25,151 nt of DNA, taken from positions 1 to 25,151 of the IMG/VR virus record IMGVR_UViG_3300048930_001157. One strand, 5' to 3'. The notes beneath the pieces are model-generated. The model was not told the origin of the DNA. It did not search any database and saw only the letters and a program-made list of their open reading frames with translations. Within the stretch, counting starts at the first letter, position 1. Every line of letters begins with the position of its first letter. A program made the position numbers and the translations under genes. Below are positions 13,803 through 21,482 of the stretch, in pieces. This DNA is from a virus.

Positions 13803-14963
13803 TTAATAATTTAGTTTTTGAATAAAGCCCTGAATTTTTAAAGCGTCTTTTTGATACTGAGCCTCTGCTGCTGTTTTCATATAATTTAGAAAATCGGCAG
13901 TAGTACAATCAAGTTCTGTATCCTGATTTAAGTTATAAATTGTATTAAAACGATAATAGAAGAGGTCTTTATTATTGATTTTAGAACCATAAAGGGATTG
14001 TAGTTCTAACTGTTTATTTACTGCTTCTTGCGGCCCGGTTATACCTAAAGATATTAAATCAAGTAACAAATAGACATTCTCAAAATTGGGAATTATTGAA
14101 TTAACGAATTCTTCAGCTTTTTCTGTTGTATAATTTTTCTGTAATAACAGAAATTCCCTGAATTCATTTAAATGCTTTTGGATAGTTTCAGGGGGAGGTA
14201 CGGGCACAGGATTAAATAACCCTATTGTGCCAAGACCCGTACCGACGGATAGAACACAAATACGATTAGTTGATGGACTAAGCCCGTTACTTAAAGCCCA
14301 CTCTAGGGCACAAGGGTTATTCTGGTAAGTTCCCCCGTCAATGAATTTGGAATTTGGCGTAGTAACTTCTGGAATATTTACTGCCGGGAAATAAATGGGA
14401 GCAGCACTTGTTGCCAAGGCTACATCCTGTACCAGGTAATTTTGACCCTCAAGTCCGGTAAAACCCATGTTGGAAAATAATACCGGACGATAAGCCTTAA
14501 TATCAGCGCCGACATCAGGAATTTGGGTCGCATATACTTGAGCGCTAGTAATTAATACATTAGTCTTTAATTGAAACATCCTACTCTGTCCAAACTTTGC
14601 ATTGAGTAAGGCTTTTAAGTTGGTGTTCTGATACCATGTTTGATCGCCGTAGAGGACGGTATTGATTTTCTGCCATGTTGAAACGGCCGGGTAAAATATG
14701 CTGCCGGTGTTATAGCTTCCATCATCTAAAGGATTCTGCTGAGCTAAAAACATCTCGATCATATCATCCGGGCTAAACCCACTTGCGTATGCCAGGCCTT
14801 GAATACCGCCGATAGAACTACCTGCGATAATATCAAAATATTCATAAATCTTATTTCCCGGAATAGCAGCGTCCCGGCAGAATTGTTTCATGAAATAAGC
14901 AGAAAATAACCCTTTCATTCCTCCGCCGTCAAAAGAAAGAATCCGGTAAACTTTACTACTCAT
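13803..14963 (-). CDS. patatin-like phospholipase
   Basis: 386 residues with all patatin landmarks: oxyanion-hole FDGGGMKG (residues 11-18), nucleophile elbow GSSIG with Ser50, the ATSAAPIYFP helix (184-193), and FIDGGTYQNNP (207-217) carrying catalytic Asp209. Patatins are Ser/Asp-dyad lipid acyl hydrolases (phospholipase A2-like). No signal peptide is visible. Rickettsia use patatin phospholipases at host membranes (established for Pat1/Pat2), but this one lies among tail genes, between an unknown 137-residue protein and the P4-headed tail genes, on the same strand. Possible roles: a virion or fibre-associated lipase, a lysis/egress factor, or a cargo gene affecting the eukaryotic host. The C-terminal ~130 residues are helical and of unknown role. 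No nucleotidyltransferase partner is nearby, so a CBASS effector is unlikely. No Shine-Dalgarno is visible before the ATG. Confidence 0.9.
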   Translation of the reverse strand: MSSKVYRILSFDGGGMKGLFSAYFMKQFCRDAAIPGNKIYEYFDIIAGSSIGGIQGLAYASGFSPDDMIEMFLAQQNPLDDGSYNTGSIFYPAVSTWQKINTVLYGDQTWYQNTNLKALLNAKFGQSRMFQLKTNVLITSAQVYATQIPDVGADIKAYRPVLFSNMGFTGLEGQNYLVQDVALATSAAPIYFPAVNIPEVTTPNSKFIDGGTYQNNPCALEWALSNGLSPSTNRICVLSVGTGLGTIGLFNPVPVPPPETIQKHLNEFREFLLLQKNYTTEKAEEFVNSIIPNFENVYLLLDLISLGITGPQEAVNKQLELQSLYGSKINNKDLFYYRFNTIYNLNQDTELDCTTADFLNYMKTAAEAQYQKDALKIQGFIQKLNY

Positions 14964-14996
14964 TTATTATTTAATTTCTATTAATTAATTCCATTC

Positions 14997-15410
14997 TTAT
15001 GGTGCGACGTCATTTGTTACCGAATTCCGATCAAACGGTATGATCTTTTCAATAGCCTTGCAATCTGCTATAAAAACATTTAGAATTACTATTAATTCAG
15101 CTCCTTTTGGGTTTCCGTGAGGAATTTTGCTAATCAGATTATTAGCATCGATAATTGACTGAGCTAACCCGGAAGCTAATGCTACGTACCATATTTTTTC
15201 AGTTGTTGGATTCGGATTACTGAAGTAGTTAAAGAGCTGTCCGGCTATTTGATTGATAAACTGAATGTCGGACTGAATATTGGCATATGCTTTTGGCTCA
15301 TTAAAAACCTCCAGTGCCAAGTTATTAAAATATAATAAATCCACTTGAGTATTTGCGACCAGTTTTGAATAATTCAGGTTTGCTGTTATGTCTTTTAAAT
15401 TTGTATTCAT
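14997..15410 (-). CDS. hypothetical protein, 137 residues, between fibre and patatin genes
   Basis: Good Shine-Dalgarno (AGGAGA, eight bases before the ATG). The protein is mostly helical (LLYFNNLALEVF, IQSDIQFINQIAGQLFNYF, LASGLAQSIIDANNLI, AELIVILNVFIADCKAIEKI), moderately hydrophobic but without a clear transmembrane stretch. No family recognised. Located 33 bases upstream of the patatin start and 21 after the fibre, it is probably co-transcribed with both. A fibre-assembly chaperone or a patatin partner are both possible; neither is shown by sequence. Confidence 0.55.
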   Translation of the reverse strand: MNTNLKDITANLNYSKLVANTQVDLLYFNNLALEVFNEPKAYANIQSDIQFINQIAGQLFNYFSNPNPTTEKIWYVALASGLAQSIIDANNLISKIPHGNPKGAELIVILNVFIADCKAIEKIIPFDRNSVTNDVAP

Positions 15411-15431
15411 TTTGGTTTTCTCCTGTAAAGT

Positions 15432-16877
15432 TTAAATGTTTATTAATTTATTTTCTAAAACCTCAATACGCCTTAAAGCGTTTTTTAATACCACCATTGA
15501 TAACTCAAAAAGTTTATTTTTAGTAACCGATGGACAGCTTTCGTAAGTGCCGTAAGCAAAAGCCTGCTCCGGTAAAGGAATATCGGATTTTACTAATAAA
15601 TGTTTATCTTCAATTTTGGTAATGGTTACTTCAAGTGCGTTTTCAGATGCTAGGAGGCGTAAGCTTTCGCCTTCTATTTGATTTAAATCCTGCGTAAATT
15701 CTAGAGAGTAGATAAAAGAACCTACGGCCTTAATTTGACATTCTTGTAATATGTTGGGGACAAAATCCTGGTCTTGGCTTACGTAATCCGGTAATATTTC
15801 CTGTAAATATTCCGCAATTACGCCAAAAGTTGCACCCTCTCCGTTTTTAACTTTATCTTTGTAAGAATATTTATATAACCGTATTTGATTAAAAAGCCTT
15901 AGGGCCTCCTGCTCTATATCCTCTCCGATTCCTTGAATGTTTTTAATTTTAATGGAAGAAACGGCATTAAACTCAGATGCTTTGACTCGATTAGTACAAT
16001 CAAGCGAATAAGAATATTGCCCGGAAGCAGTCCCCGTTTTACCGGAACTGTTAAGATAGCCATATCCACCGTTATAAGGTTTGTAGTTTCCTACATCTGC
16101 TATAACAATCGAAGTACTGGCAACCATATAAGCCTGACTATAACCGCCTATCCTGTTGGCATATAACCCACCGGAGGTAACTAAACTGTTATCAAACAGA
16201 TCTAATAGAGTAGTTGATTTTTCAGTGGGCGCAATTCGCATAAAGGCGGTGTTATTAATGCCAAAACTCATAACAGAGTTGCCGGTAGTGAGTAGATAGC
16301 CCTGGTTGATAGCATTATTAAATCCAAGCACTAAAGCAGGATTGCCGTTATTAGAGAGGGACAAACCGGTCTGGGTAGCATTAGGATTGGTATTATTGAG
16401 AGAGAAGTTAAATTGAGCACTATTGCTAACAAGAATATTAGACCAAGCTTTATCTCCCCGCAAGAATACCCCGGCATTGTTTGGATAATCCGGAAAATGA
16501 GTTGCTATAGCACTATCGACATATTCTTTATTAGCCGCATGAGAGGAGTTTGTTGGGGTGGGGACGGATACGACTACCGGAAAACTACAGCTATTATCTT
16601 CATTAAAGCTCATGAGATTTATCCCTGAGTTTTGAGCATTAACAAAGCTTTGCAGGGTTAAAGACCCATTAGTAGAACTTGTAGTGCTTTTATGAATCCA
16701 CCTGTAGCCTGATAATTTGCTGTTACGGGTTTCAAAATTGTTTTGGGCAGCAATATCTACTGTCGGGACAAAACTATTGTCAAATTGGGCAGAGCTAACA
16801 TTTTGATTAAAGATAAACTGCTGGCTAGGTCCTAAAACCTTTAATTGCGGATCAATGGCGGTAATAAATAACGGCAT
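15432..16877 (-). CDS. tail fibre/spike protein with C-terminal S74 intramolecular chaperone
   Basis: 481 residues. Residues ~1-125 are a beta-rich head, ending in HAANKEYVDSAIA, the linker repeated in many phage fibres. The middle (~130-300) is Asn/Ser/Gly-rich beta fibre. Residues ~300-475 match the peptidase S74 chaperone domain: SSIKIKNIQGI, LFNQIRLYKYSYKDK, and GVIAEYLQEILPDYV, then a C-terminal coiled coil with MVVLKNALRRIEVLENKL. The usual autocleavage site reads S-D-x-R-x-K; here S307-S-I-K-I-K312 keeps Ser and Lys but replaces Asp and Arg. The domain normally trimerises the fibre and then cuts itself off. AAAGGAGA precedes the ATG. It lies between the long fibre and the unknown 137-residue gene. 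Confidence 0.8.
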   Translation of the reverse strand: MPLFITAIDPQLKVLGPSQQFIFNQNVSSAQFDNSFVPTVDIAAQNNFETRNSKLSGYRWIHKSTTSSTNGSLTLQSFVNAQNSGINLMSFNEDNSCSFPVVVSVPTPTNSSHAANKEYVDSAIATHFPDYPNNAGVFLRGDKAWSNILVSNSAQFNFSLNNTNPNATQTGLSLSNNGNPALVLGFNNAINQGYLLTTGNSVMSFGINNTAFMRIAPTEKSTTLLDLFDNSLVTSGGLYANRIGGYSQAYMVASTSIVIADVGNYKPYNGGYGYLNSSGKTGTASGQYSYSLDCTNRVKASEFNAVSSIKIKNIQGIGEDIEQEALRLFNQIRLYKYSYKDKVKNGEGATFGVIAEYLQEILPDYVSQDQDFVPNILQECQIKAVGSFIYSLEFTQDLNQIEGESLRLLASENALEVTITKIEDKHLLVKSDIPLPEQAFAYGTYESCPSVTKNKLFELSMVVLKNALRRIEVLENKLINI

Positions 16878-16892
16878 ATCAAATTATCTCCT

Positions 16893-19262
16893 TTATATTA
16901 TTTCGTCGTTTAACAGTTTAAATAAAAACTCAAAATTAATGGCATTTTGCTCGCTTGCCTCATCCAGTTGCGGGGGCATATCGGCAAGATTTCGAATAGC
17001 AAAATCATCCATAGAGACATCCCCGCCGGCAGGAATGTTACATAAGAGACAGGTAGGTCCTCTAGTCGTTGTTAGTATTCCTTCAATTGCCGGACCCCCA
17101 AGAACAAACCCTTCTAATATGATATTCGCCCCTACTTCCGTAACTACGGAATCAACATAATTTTTAGTAGCAACTTGAGTCGGTTTAACCGGATCTTTAA
17201 CATTATCCATAAAGAAATTAGCGATATCGATATCACCGGCGTTGGTAATTTGGTTCAGGGTTTTCATGAGCACCGTAGTAATGGGAGCACTTAAAGGCCC
17301 TGCTCCCTTAATATCACCTTGGAGAATAAGATCGGCGGCAGGAATGTTACCTATGGCAGTATCTACATAACTCTTGTTGGTAGCATCATTTGGGTTAAAC
17401 GGAGTAGCTAAATTCATGATGGTTTGCATATTTAAATCCAAGCTAGCTACCGGTTTAGCAAATTGGTCCAACCTAAATGCTGCTACTGCCGTTTTAAAGT
17501 CGGTAATTTGAGCGGTAATCCAGGTTTTAGTATCTACATAGTTTTTAGTAGCAACTTGCTCTGGTTTAACCGGGTCTTTAACATTATCCATAAAGAAATT
17601 ACCGATATCGATATCACCGGCGTTGGTAATTTGGTTCAGGGTTTTCATGAGCACCGTAGTAATGGGAGCACTTAAAGGCCCTGCTCCCTTAATATCACCT
17701 TGGAGAATAAGATCGGCGGCAGGAATGTTACCTATGGCAGTATCTACATAGCCCTTAGTTGCTCCGTCATTTGCTAAAATGGGAATAGCAACGTTAATAA
17801 GTTTATAGTTGTTAAGCGATACGTCGCCGCTACAAGGTAATTCATTTAAACCGGTATTTAACAGTTTATCCAAATAATCTTTGGCAGAGTCGGCACTTTT
17901 GGCAGCATCTCCGGCCGAATCGCTAGCTTTAGAGGCCGATTTTGAAGCACTATCGGCATGATTACCGGCATCAGCAGCAGAATCAGAAGCATCCTCTGAA
18001 TAGTCATAGGCGTCATCAGCGTAATCAGAGGCATCTTCAGCATAATCGGAAGCATCATCTGCGTAGTAAGCCGCCGCCGTTGCTGAAGCAGCAGCTGCTA
18101 GTGCCGCGGTAGAGGCCGCTCCTGCGGAAGCTGTTGCTTCACCAGCAGCAGCGGTCGCCTCGCCTGCTGCCGTAGTGGCTTCCGTAGCAGAAGCAGATGC
18201 TTCGCTTGCGCTACTAGCTGCTTCTTCTGCCGCGCTGCTCGCTTCTTCCGCAGAACTTGCAGCTGCATCTGCTGATCCTTGCGCTTCGCTTGCATATTCC
18301 TTGCATTGTTCTTCAATTTCTTCCAGCTCCTCTGTAGTTACATAATCTTCGCCGGGTATGGCAATTGCAAATACTCCCCCTTCGAGTAATTTAGTCATCC
18401 CCATTCCGAGCTCACTTAATACTTGCGCCTCGGTTAAATTTGGGTTAGGAGTCTGAATAATATAAGTCGCATCTGTCGGTGATAATTTTATATCTACTTC
18501 TACCGGTCTATTGCTAAAATCACCTTGCCAGACTTTACCTTCAGTTAAATCAGGTAAGTTGCCGGTATTAATAGTAGAACTTACCTCAGGCCTGTTATTG
18601 ATATTGCCTAGCCATAGCTTGCCGTAATTTAAATTAGGTAAATTATCGTTGCTAATCGTTTGAGCCTGCGATGCCACGTTTGAACTGTTACCTATCCATA
18701 GTTTACCGTAAGTTAGGCTTGGGGTTAGATAATCTTTATTTGCTATGGCAATTTGTATTATCCCTCCGTTATTCTTCATTAACCCGTTACTGAGCTTACT
18801 TAAAGCTTGAGCATTAGGGAGCTTTTCATTTGGAATTTGTAAAATATATTTAGCATCAATAGGCGCTGCTCCTGTCGTAACATTTATAAATGATAAGATA
18901 CCACTTCCGTTTGTTGAGAGTACCTCTCCGTCGTTGCCGTCGTGTAAGGGGAGTCTCCAGATTGTATTTTGAGTTAGGTTACCAGCAATAAAGCCCACAT
19001 AATAATTATTAAAAGGATTACTCCATTTTAAGCGGCTAGTTATAATATCTTCACTATTGGTAATATTGACAGAGTAAATACCTTTGCCGTATATTGTATA
19101 AAGCTCGGCAGTACCGCCAGTAATAACGGGAGATAAGATACTTTCAAAACTGGCTTCCTTGGCGTATAAATAGTTAATAGGAGTAAGCCCCGCTCCTCTA
19201 TTGGCAAGTTCTATAAATGCGGCCTTTTCTCTATCAAGTCCGGGATTAAAGTTATTGATCAT
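16893..19262 (-). CDS. long trimeric-type tail fibre protein with alanine heptad stalk
   Basis: 789 residues. N-terminal ~130 residues form a beta-rich attachment region. Residues 133-180 and 264-309 are two diverged copies of a module with YI(L/I)Q...AQ(A/V)LS and ending DY(L/V)T. Between them are three GK(L/V)WxG repeats (186, 214, 242). Residues 318-464 are 21 uninterrupted Ala-rich heptads, a coiled-coil stalk. The C-terminal ~325 residues carry two nearly identical copies of a segment containing PAADLILQGDIKGAGPLSAP and ending VATKNYVD, 127 residues apart. These are standard ingredients of phage fibres. No chaperone domain is present here, but the next gene has one. The ATG overlaps the preceding stop (ATGA) and has GGAGAG upstream. 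Confidence 0.85.
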   Translation of the reverse strand: MINNFNPGLDREKAAFIELANRGAGLTPINYLYAKEASFESILSPVITGGTAELYTIYGKGIYSVNITNSEDIITSRLKWSNPFNNYYVGFIAGNLTQNTIWRLPLHDGNDGEVLSTNGSGILSFINVTTGAAPIDAKYILQIPNEKLPNAQALSKLSNGLMKNNGGIIQIAIANKDYLTPSLTYGKLWIGNSSNVASQAQTISNDNLPNLNYGKLWLGNINNRPEVSSTINTGNLPDLTEGKVWQGDFSNRPVEVDIKLSPTDATYIIQTPNPNLTEAQVLSELGMGMTKLLEGGVFAIAIPGEDYVTTEELEEIEEQCKEYASEAQGSADAAASSAEEASSAAEEAASSASEASASATEATTAAGEATAAAGEATASAGAASTAALAAAASATAAAYYADDASDYAEDASDYADDAYDYSEDASDSAADAGNHADSASKSASKASDSAGDAAKSADSAKDYLDKLLNTGLNELPCSGDVSLNNYKLINVAIPILANDGATKGYVDTAIGNIPAADLILQGDIKGAGPLSAPITTVLMKTLNQITNAGDIDIGNFFMDNVKDPVKPEQVATKNYVDTKTWITAQITDFKTAVAAFRLDQFAKPVASLDLNMQTIMNLATPFNPNDATNKSYVDTAIGNIPAADLILQGDIKGAGPLSAPITTVLMKTLNQITNAGDIDIANFFMDNVKDPVKPTQVATKNYVDSVVTEVGANIILEGFVLGGPAIEGILTTTRGPTCLLCNIPAGGDVSMDDFAIRNLADMPPQLDEASEQNAINFEFLFKLLNDEII
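17155..17750 (-). repeat. near-identical direct repeat within the long fibre gene (period 381 bp)
   Basis: 17155-17369 and 17536-17750 are homologous over ~215 bases, and the inner 148 bases (17222-17369 and 17603-17750) are identical. Spacing is 381 bases, exactly 127 codons. Perfect identity including third positions points to very recent duplication or gene conversion. Confidence 0.95.
17871..18311 (-). repeat. 21-bp periodic segment encoding 21 Ala-rich heptads
   Basis: Residues 318-464 of the fibre divide without a gap into 21 heptads of the form x-(E/D)-A-x-x-x-A, for example SEAQGSA, TEATTAA, GEATAAA, EDASDYA, DSASKSA. Alanine occupies the third and seventh positions almost throughout. 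The middle is Ala/Ser-rich, while the C-terminal third uses Asp-Tyr. The DNA is visibly richer in G+C than the neighbouring genes. Confidence 0.9.
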
Positions 19263-19699
19263 GATATTCTCTCCAGCAACTTTAAACGCTCCTGAGCATT
19301 TATATTACTAATGTCCTCTCCGGCAAAATCAGGTAGTTCCGGTACTTCCTCCTCGCTTATAAAGTTGATATCTGCTAGACTAACCGGAGAACTATTGGAG
19401 TTAGCATCAGGACCTTGCGGCGTCTCTATCCCAAACGGGCGAGGATTTTTTACGGCTTTTGGATCTCCCTTTATTTGCGGCGGCCTATTCTGCTCATTTG
19501 GCTCATCTACAAAAGGACGTCCGACTATTGCTCCCGTCCAGACTAACTGATTCCCGCGCCATTCATACTGTTTTACCAAGTCAGACCTGCTAAAGAAAAA
19601 ACCTGAATAATCACAAACTCCGACAGGTTCAATTACGTTCTTTTTTACATACTCTCCTCGCTGCTGATTAATTAAACAGTTTTTTAAACTAGTTGCCAT
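19259..19699 (-). CDS. conserved phage protein of unknown function, 146 residues
   Basis: The N-terminal half (VCDYSGFFFSRSDLVKQYEW then QLVWTGAIVGRPFVDEPNEQ) resembles a family of small podoviral proteins that normally carry a CxxCG...RSDL...C...C zinc ribbon and an ExRHPQD end (from memory). Here only the first Cys of that pattern remains, so metal binding is probably lost. The C-terminal half is acidic, Pro/Asn-rich and probably disordered, ending in a short helix. It overlaps the gp4-like gene by 11 bases (start 19699) and the fibre gene by 4 bases, so all three are translationally coupled. GGAGG precedes its ATG. Likely a tail or fibre-joining factor. Confidence 0.6.
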   Translation of the reverse strand: MATSLKNCLINQQRGEYVKKNVIEPVGVCDYSGFFFSRSDLVKQYEWRGNQLVWTGAIVGRPFVDEPNEQNRPPQIKGDPKAVKNPRPFGIETPQGPDANSNSSPVSLADINFISEEEVPELPDFAGEDISNINAQERLKLLERIS

Positions 19700-20759
19700 A
19701 TACCTCCAGTTTAAGCGGTACTTCCGTCGTATTATTTATTACTGCCGGATTAAGCGTTTCCTGATATCTTATTTTTAAACGTTCTTCTTTCTCAGGCGCA
19801 TATTGTGCTGCTAGCATACTAGCAAGGCCGTATATTAGAGGAGTATAAAAATAAGGAGGGATATCGATGCCTTGCGTATAATTCTCAAGCGACTCTATAC
19901 TGCTTTGACCGCTATACATTATTAAGTTATAGATGGGAGAGGCAGTCTGCCATATATACAAGGACGGAGTACGAAGGTAATCAACATAGTAGATAGTAGG
20001 TCTACCGATCAGCGATTTATTAGGATAGGAGAGATATTCATATCTGGATACCTCGCTCATGGTAGTATCCTGGCTTATACTATTAAAATAAAGTTCTTCA
20101 ATGTCTAGTGTATAACCTCCCGTTTCTCTAATTCTATAACCCCTTGCATAAATCGGATCAGGTACATAAAACCATGAAATTACATGTGCTTTATAAGGAT
20201 ATAAAGGAGGAGCGGTAAAGGCGGTAAACCAATTTATCATATCCTCTGAGGCTTCTAGAACCAAGCTATAGGGACGATTGGAAACATAACTTTGAATACC
20301 GATAATGCTAATTTGCTTTGTTACCCCGTCTCCATAATCATAAGAGATACTACCGTTCTGCTCTGTTTGACTGCATCTTGTCAGCGGATTACCGTCAAAC
20401 GCATAAGCGGCAATTCCTCCACCGTTTCCATCATAAGTATTTGTGGTATTTGATTGCGGTGTCCCATTTAATTGTCTTACATTGCTTCGCAAGAATACCT
20501 GAAATATTTTAGTAATGTTGCTCGGCAGAGGGTAGGATGCTTGTCCTGGAGTTAAAAAAATGGGATTTAATTTTAGTGTCCATAAGTTAACATTGGAATT
20601 AGTCCAATCGCTTAAGATAAAATTAATAATCTTAAGTGCCGAATCATACTGCTCGGCAGTTACCATGCTCAGAGGCATGCCGATTAACTCATAAGCCTTT
20701 CTGATAATCAGCTCTCCTTTTATGCTATTAAAACTGTAACTTCCGCTAGTTGCAGGCAT
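19689..20759 (-). CDS. P22 gp4-like neck/tail adaptor with inserted F5/8C-like domain
   Basis: 356 residues. The N-terminus (ELIIRKAYELIGMPLSMVTA, then ALKIINFILSDWTNSNVNLW) and the C-terminal third (RYEYLSYPNKSLIGRPTIYYV, Trp-rich strand, then PPYFYTPLIYGLASMLAAQYA) follow the P22 gp4-like tail accessory family, which closes the portal ring. Residues ~95-228 interrupt this with a discoidin / F5/8 type C-like domain: AAYAFDGNPLTRCS, then YSLVLEASEDMINWFTAF, ending in RGYRIRETGG. The family domain binds carbohydrate or lipid surfaces. Podoviral proteins with this combination have been annotated as 'coagulation factor 5/8 type' (from memory). AGAGGAAG precedes the ATG. It follows the head genes, as expected for a connector. 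Confidence 0.8.
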   Translation of the reverse strand: MPATSGSYSFNSIKGELIIRKAYELIGMPLSMVTAEQYDSALKIINFILSDWTNSNVNLWTLKLNPIFLTPGQASYPLPSNITKIFQVFLRSNVRQLNGTPQSNTTNTYDGNGGGIAAYAFDGNPLTRCSQTEQNGSISYDYGDGVTKQISIIGIQSYVSNRPYSLVLEASEDMINWFTAFTAPPLYPYKAHVISWFYVPDPIYARGYRIRETGGYTLDIEELYFNSISQDTTMSEVSRYEYLSYPNKSLIGRPTIYYVDYLRTPSLYIWQTASPIYNLIMYSGQSSIESLENYTQGIDIPPYFYTPLIYGLASMLAAQYAPEKEERLKIRYQETLNPAVINNTTEVPLKLEVYGN

Positions 20760-20776
20760 TTTATCTTCCTCTTTAC

Positions 20777-21448
20777 TTACGATTGCAGGAATTGGGCCTT
20801 AAGAGGCGAGTTATTGGCATTTGGGCCAATTTTAATTAGTAAGTTGCAAGCTAAAGAATTATACTGTATTAATGCAGGTAACGTAGCAGGCCCGGTAGTT
20901 GAAACAAAATTCCCATTAGTTTGATTTGTTAAATCATCGTATTTTCCTATACCTAAATTGTTTTTCAATGATAAAAATACCTGATAAGTAGCAGGATTAG
21001 CCGGTGCCGCTACGATATTTAAGGCATAATTTATGAAAGAAGTATTAGCTTTAGCTGTATTTAATAGGATAATTGGAAAATACCCAATAGAAGCTACGCC
21101 GGATTGTGCGGTATTACCCGTAGTACCATCTGGAATTATCTGCGCCACACTATCAAAGCAGTTAACACTAGTAACTGTTGTATTTGCATTTGGGCCGGCT
21201 AAGGTTTCATTAATGAAAACTCCATTCTGATAACCGGTAATAAGAAAATTAATCCCTCGTAAATCTGATGCTGAATTAAGAGTAATTCTTGGAACAATAC
21301 CAAAATCATCAACAAAATTAACTGCCTCCATGGTTTTATTAACATAAGAACCATTTAGTTGCAGGGGAATATTTTCAGTTATTGCTTGAAAAAGTGATAT
21401 TCCGTTTGCTATGGCAGCCGGCCAATTATATTCATAAAATTGAGGCAT
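20777..21448 (-). CDS. beta-rich head structural protein downstream of capsid gene
   Basis: 223 residues from the ATG at 21448, preceded by GGGAG with 5-base spacing. A longer frame opens at a TTG (21508) inside the capsid gene, but the ATG has the better signal and removes the overlap. The sequence is beta-rich: PRITLNSASDLRGINFLITG, then VFINETLAGPNANTTVTSVN, SIGYFPIILLNTAKANTSF. This resembles decoration-like phage proteins that share a 'G-x-x-x-x-G-x-x-x-x-E-T-L-x-G-P' pattern (from memory). No signal peptide or membrane segment. It lies between the major capsid and the adaptor, so it is probably a head decoration, head-closure or fibre-base protein. Confidence 0.6.
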   Translation of the reverse strand: MPQFYEYNWPAAIANGISLFQAITENIPLQLNGSYVNKTMEAVNFVDDFGIVPRITLNSASDLRGINFLITGYQNGVFINETLAGPNANTTVTSVNCFDSVAQIIPDGTTGNTAQSGVASIGYFPIILLNTAKANTSFINYALNIVAAPANPATYQVFLSLKNNLGIGKYDDLTNQTNGNFVSTTGPATLPALIQYNSLACNLLIKIGPNANNSPLKAQFLQS

Positions 21449-21482
21449 AATTTCTCCCGGTGTTAATTTTCTTAATGAATCT

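Noticed and set aside
13803-14963. CBASS (CapV-type) or other defence patatin
   Set aside because: No nucleotidyltransferase, E1/E2 or HORMA-type neighbour; all neighbours are fibre and tail genes.
16893-19262. Diversity-generating retroelement acting on the fibre (repeat pair seen)
   Set aside because: No reverse transcriptase in the window. The two repeat copies are identical over 148 bases instead of showing adenine-specific differences.
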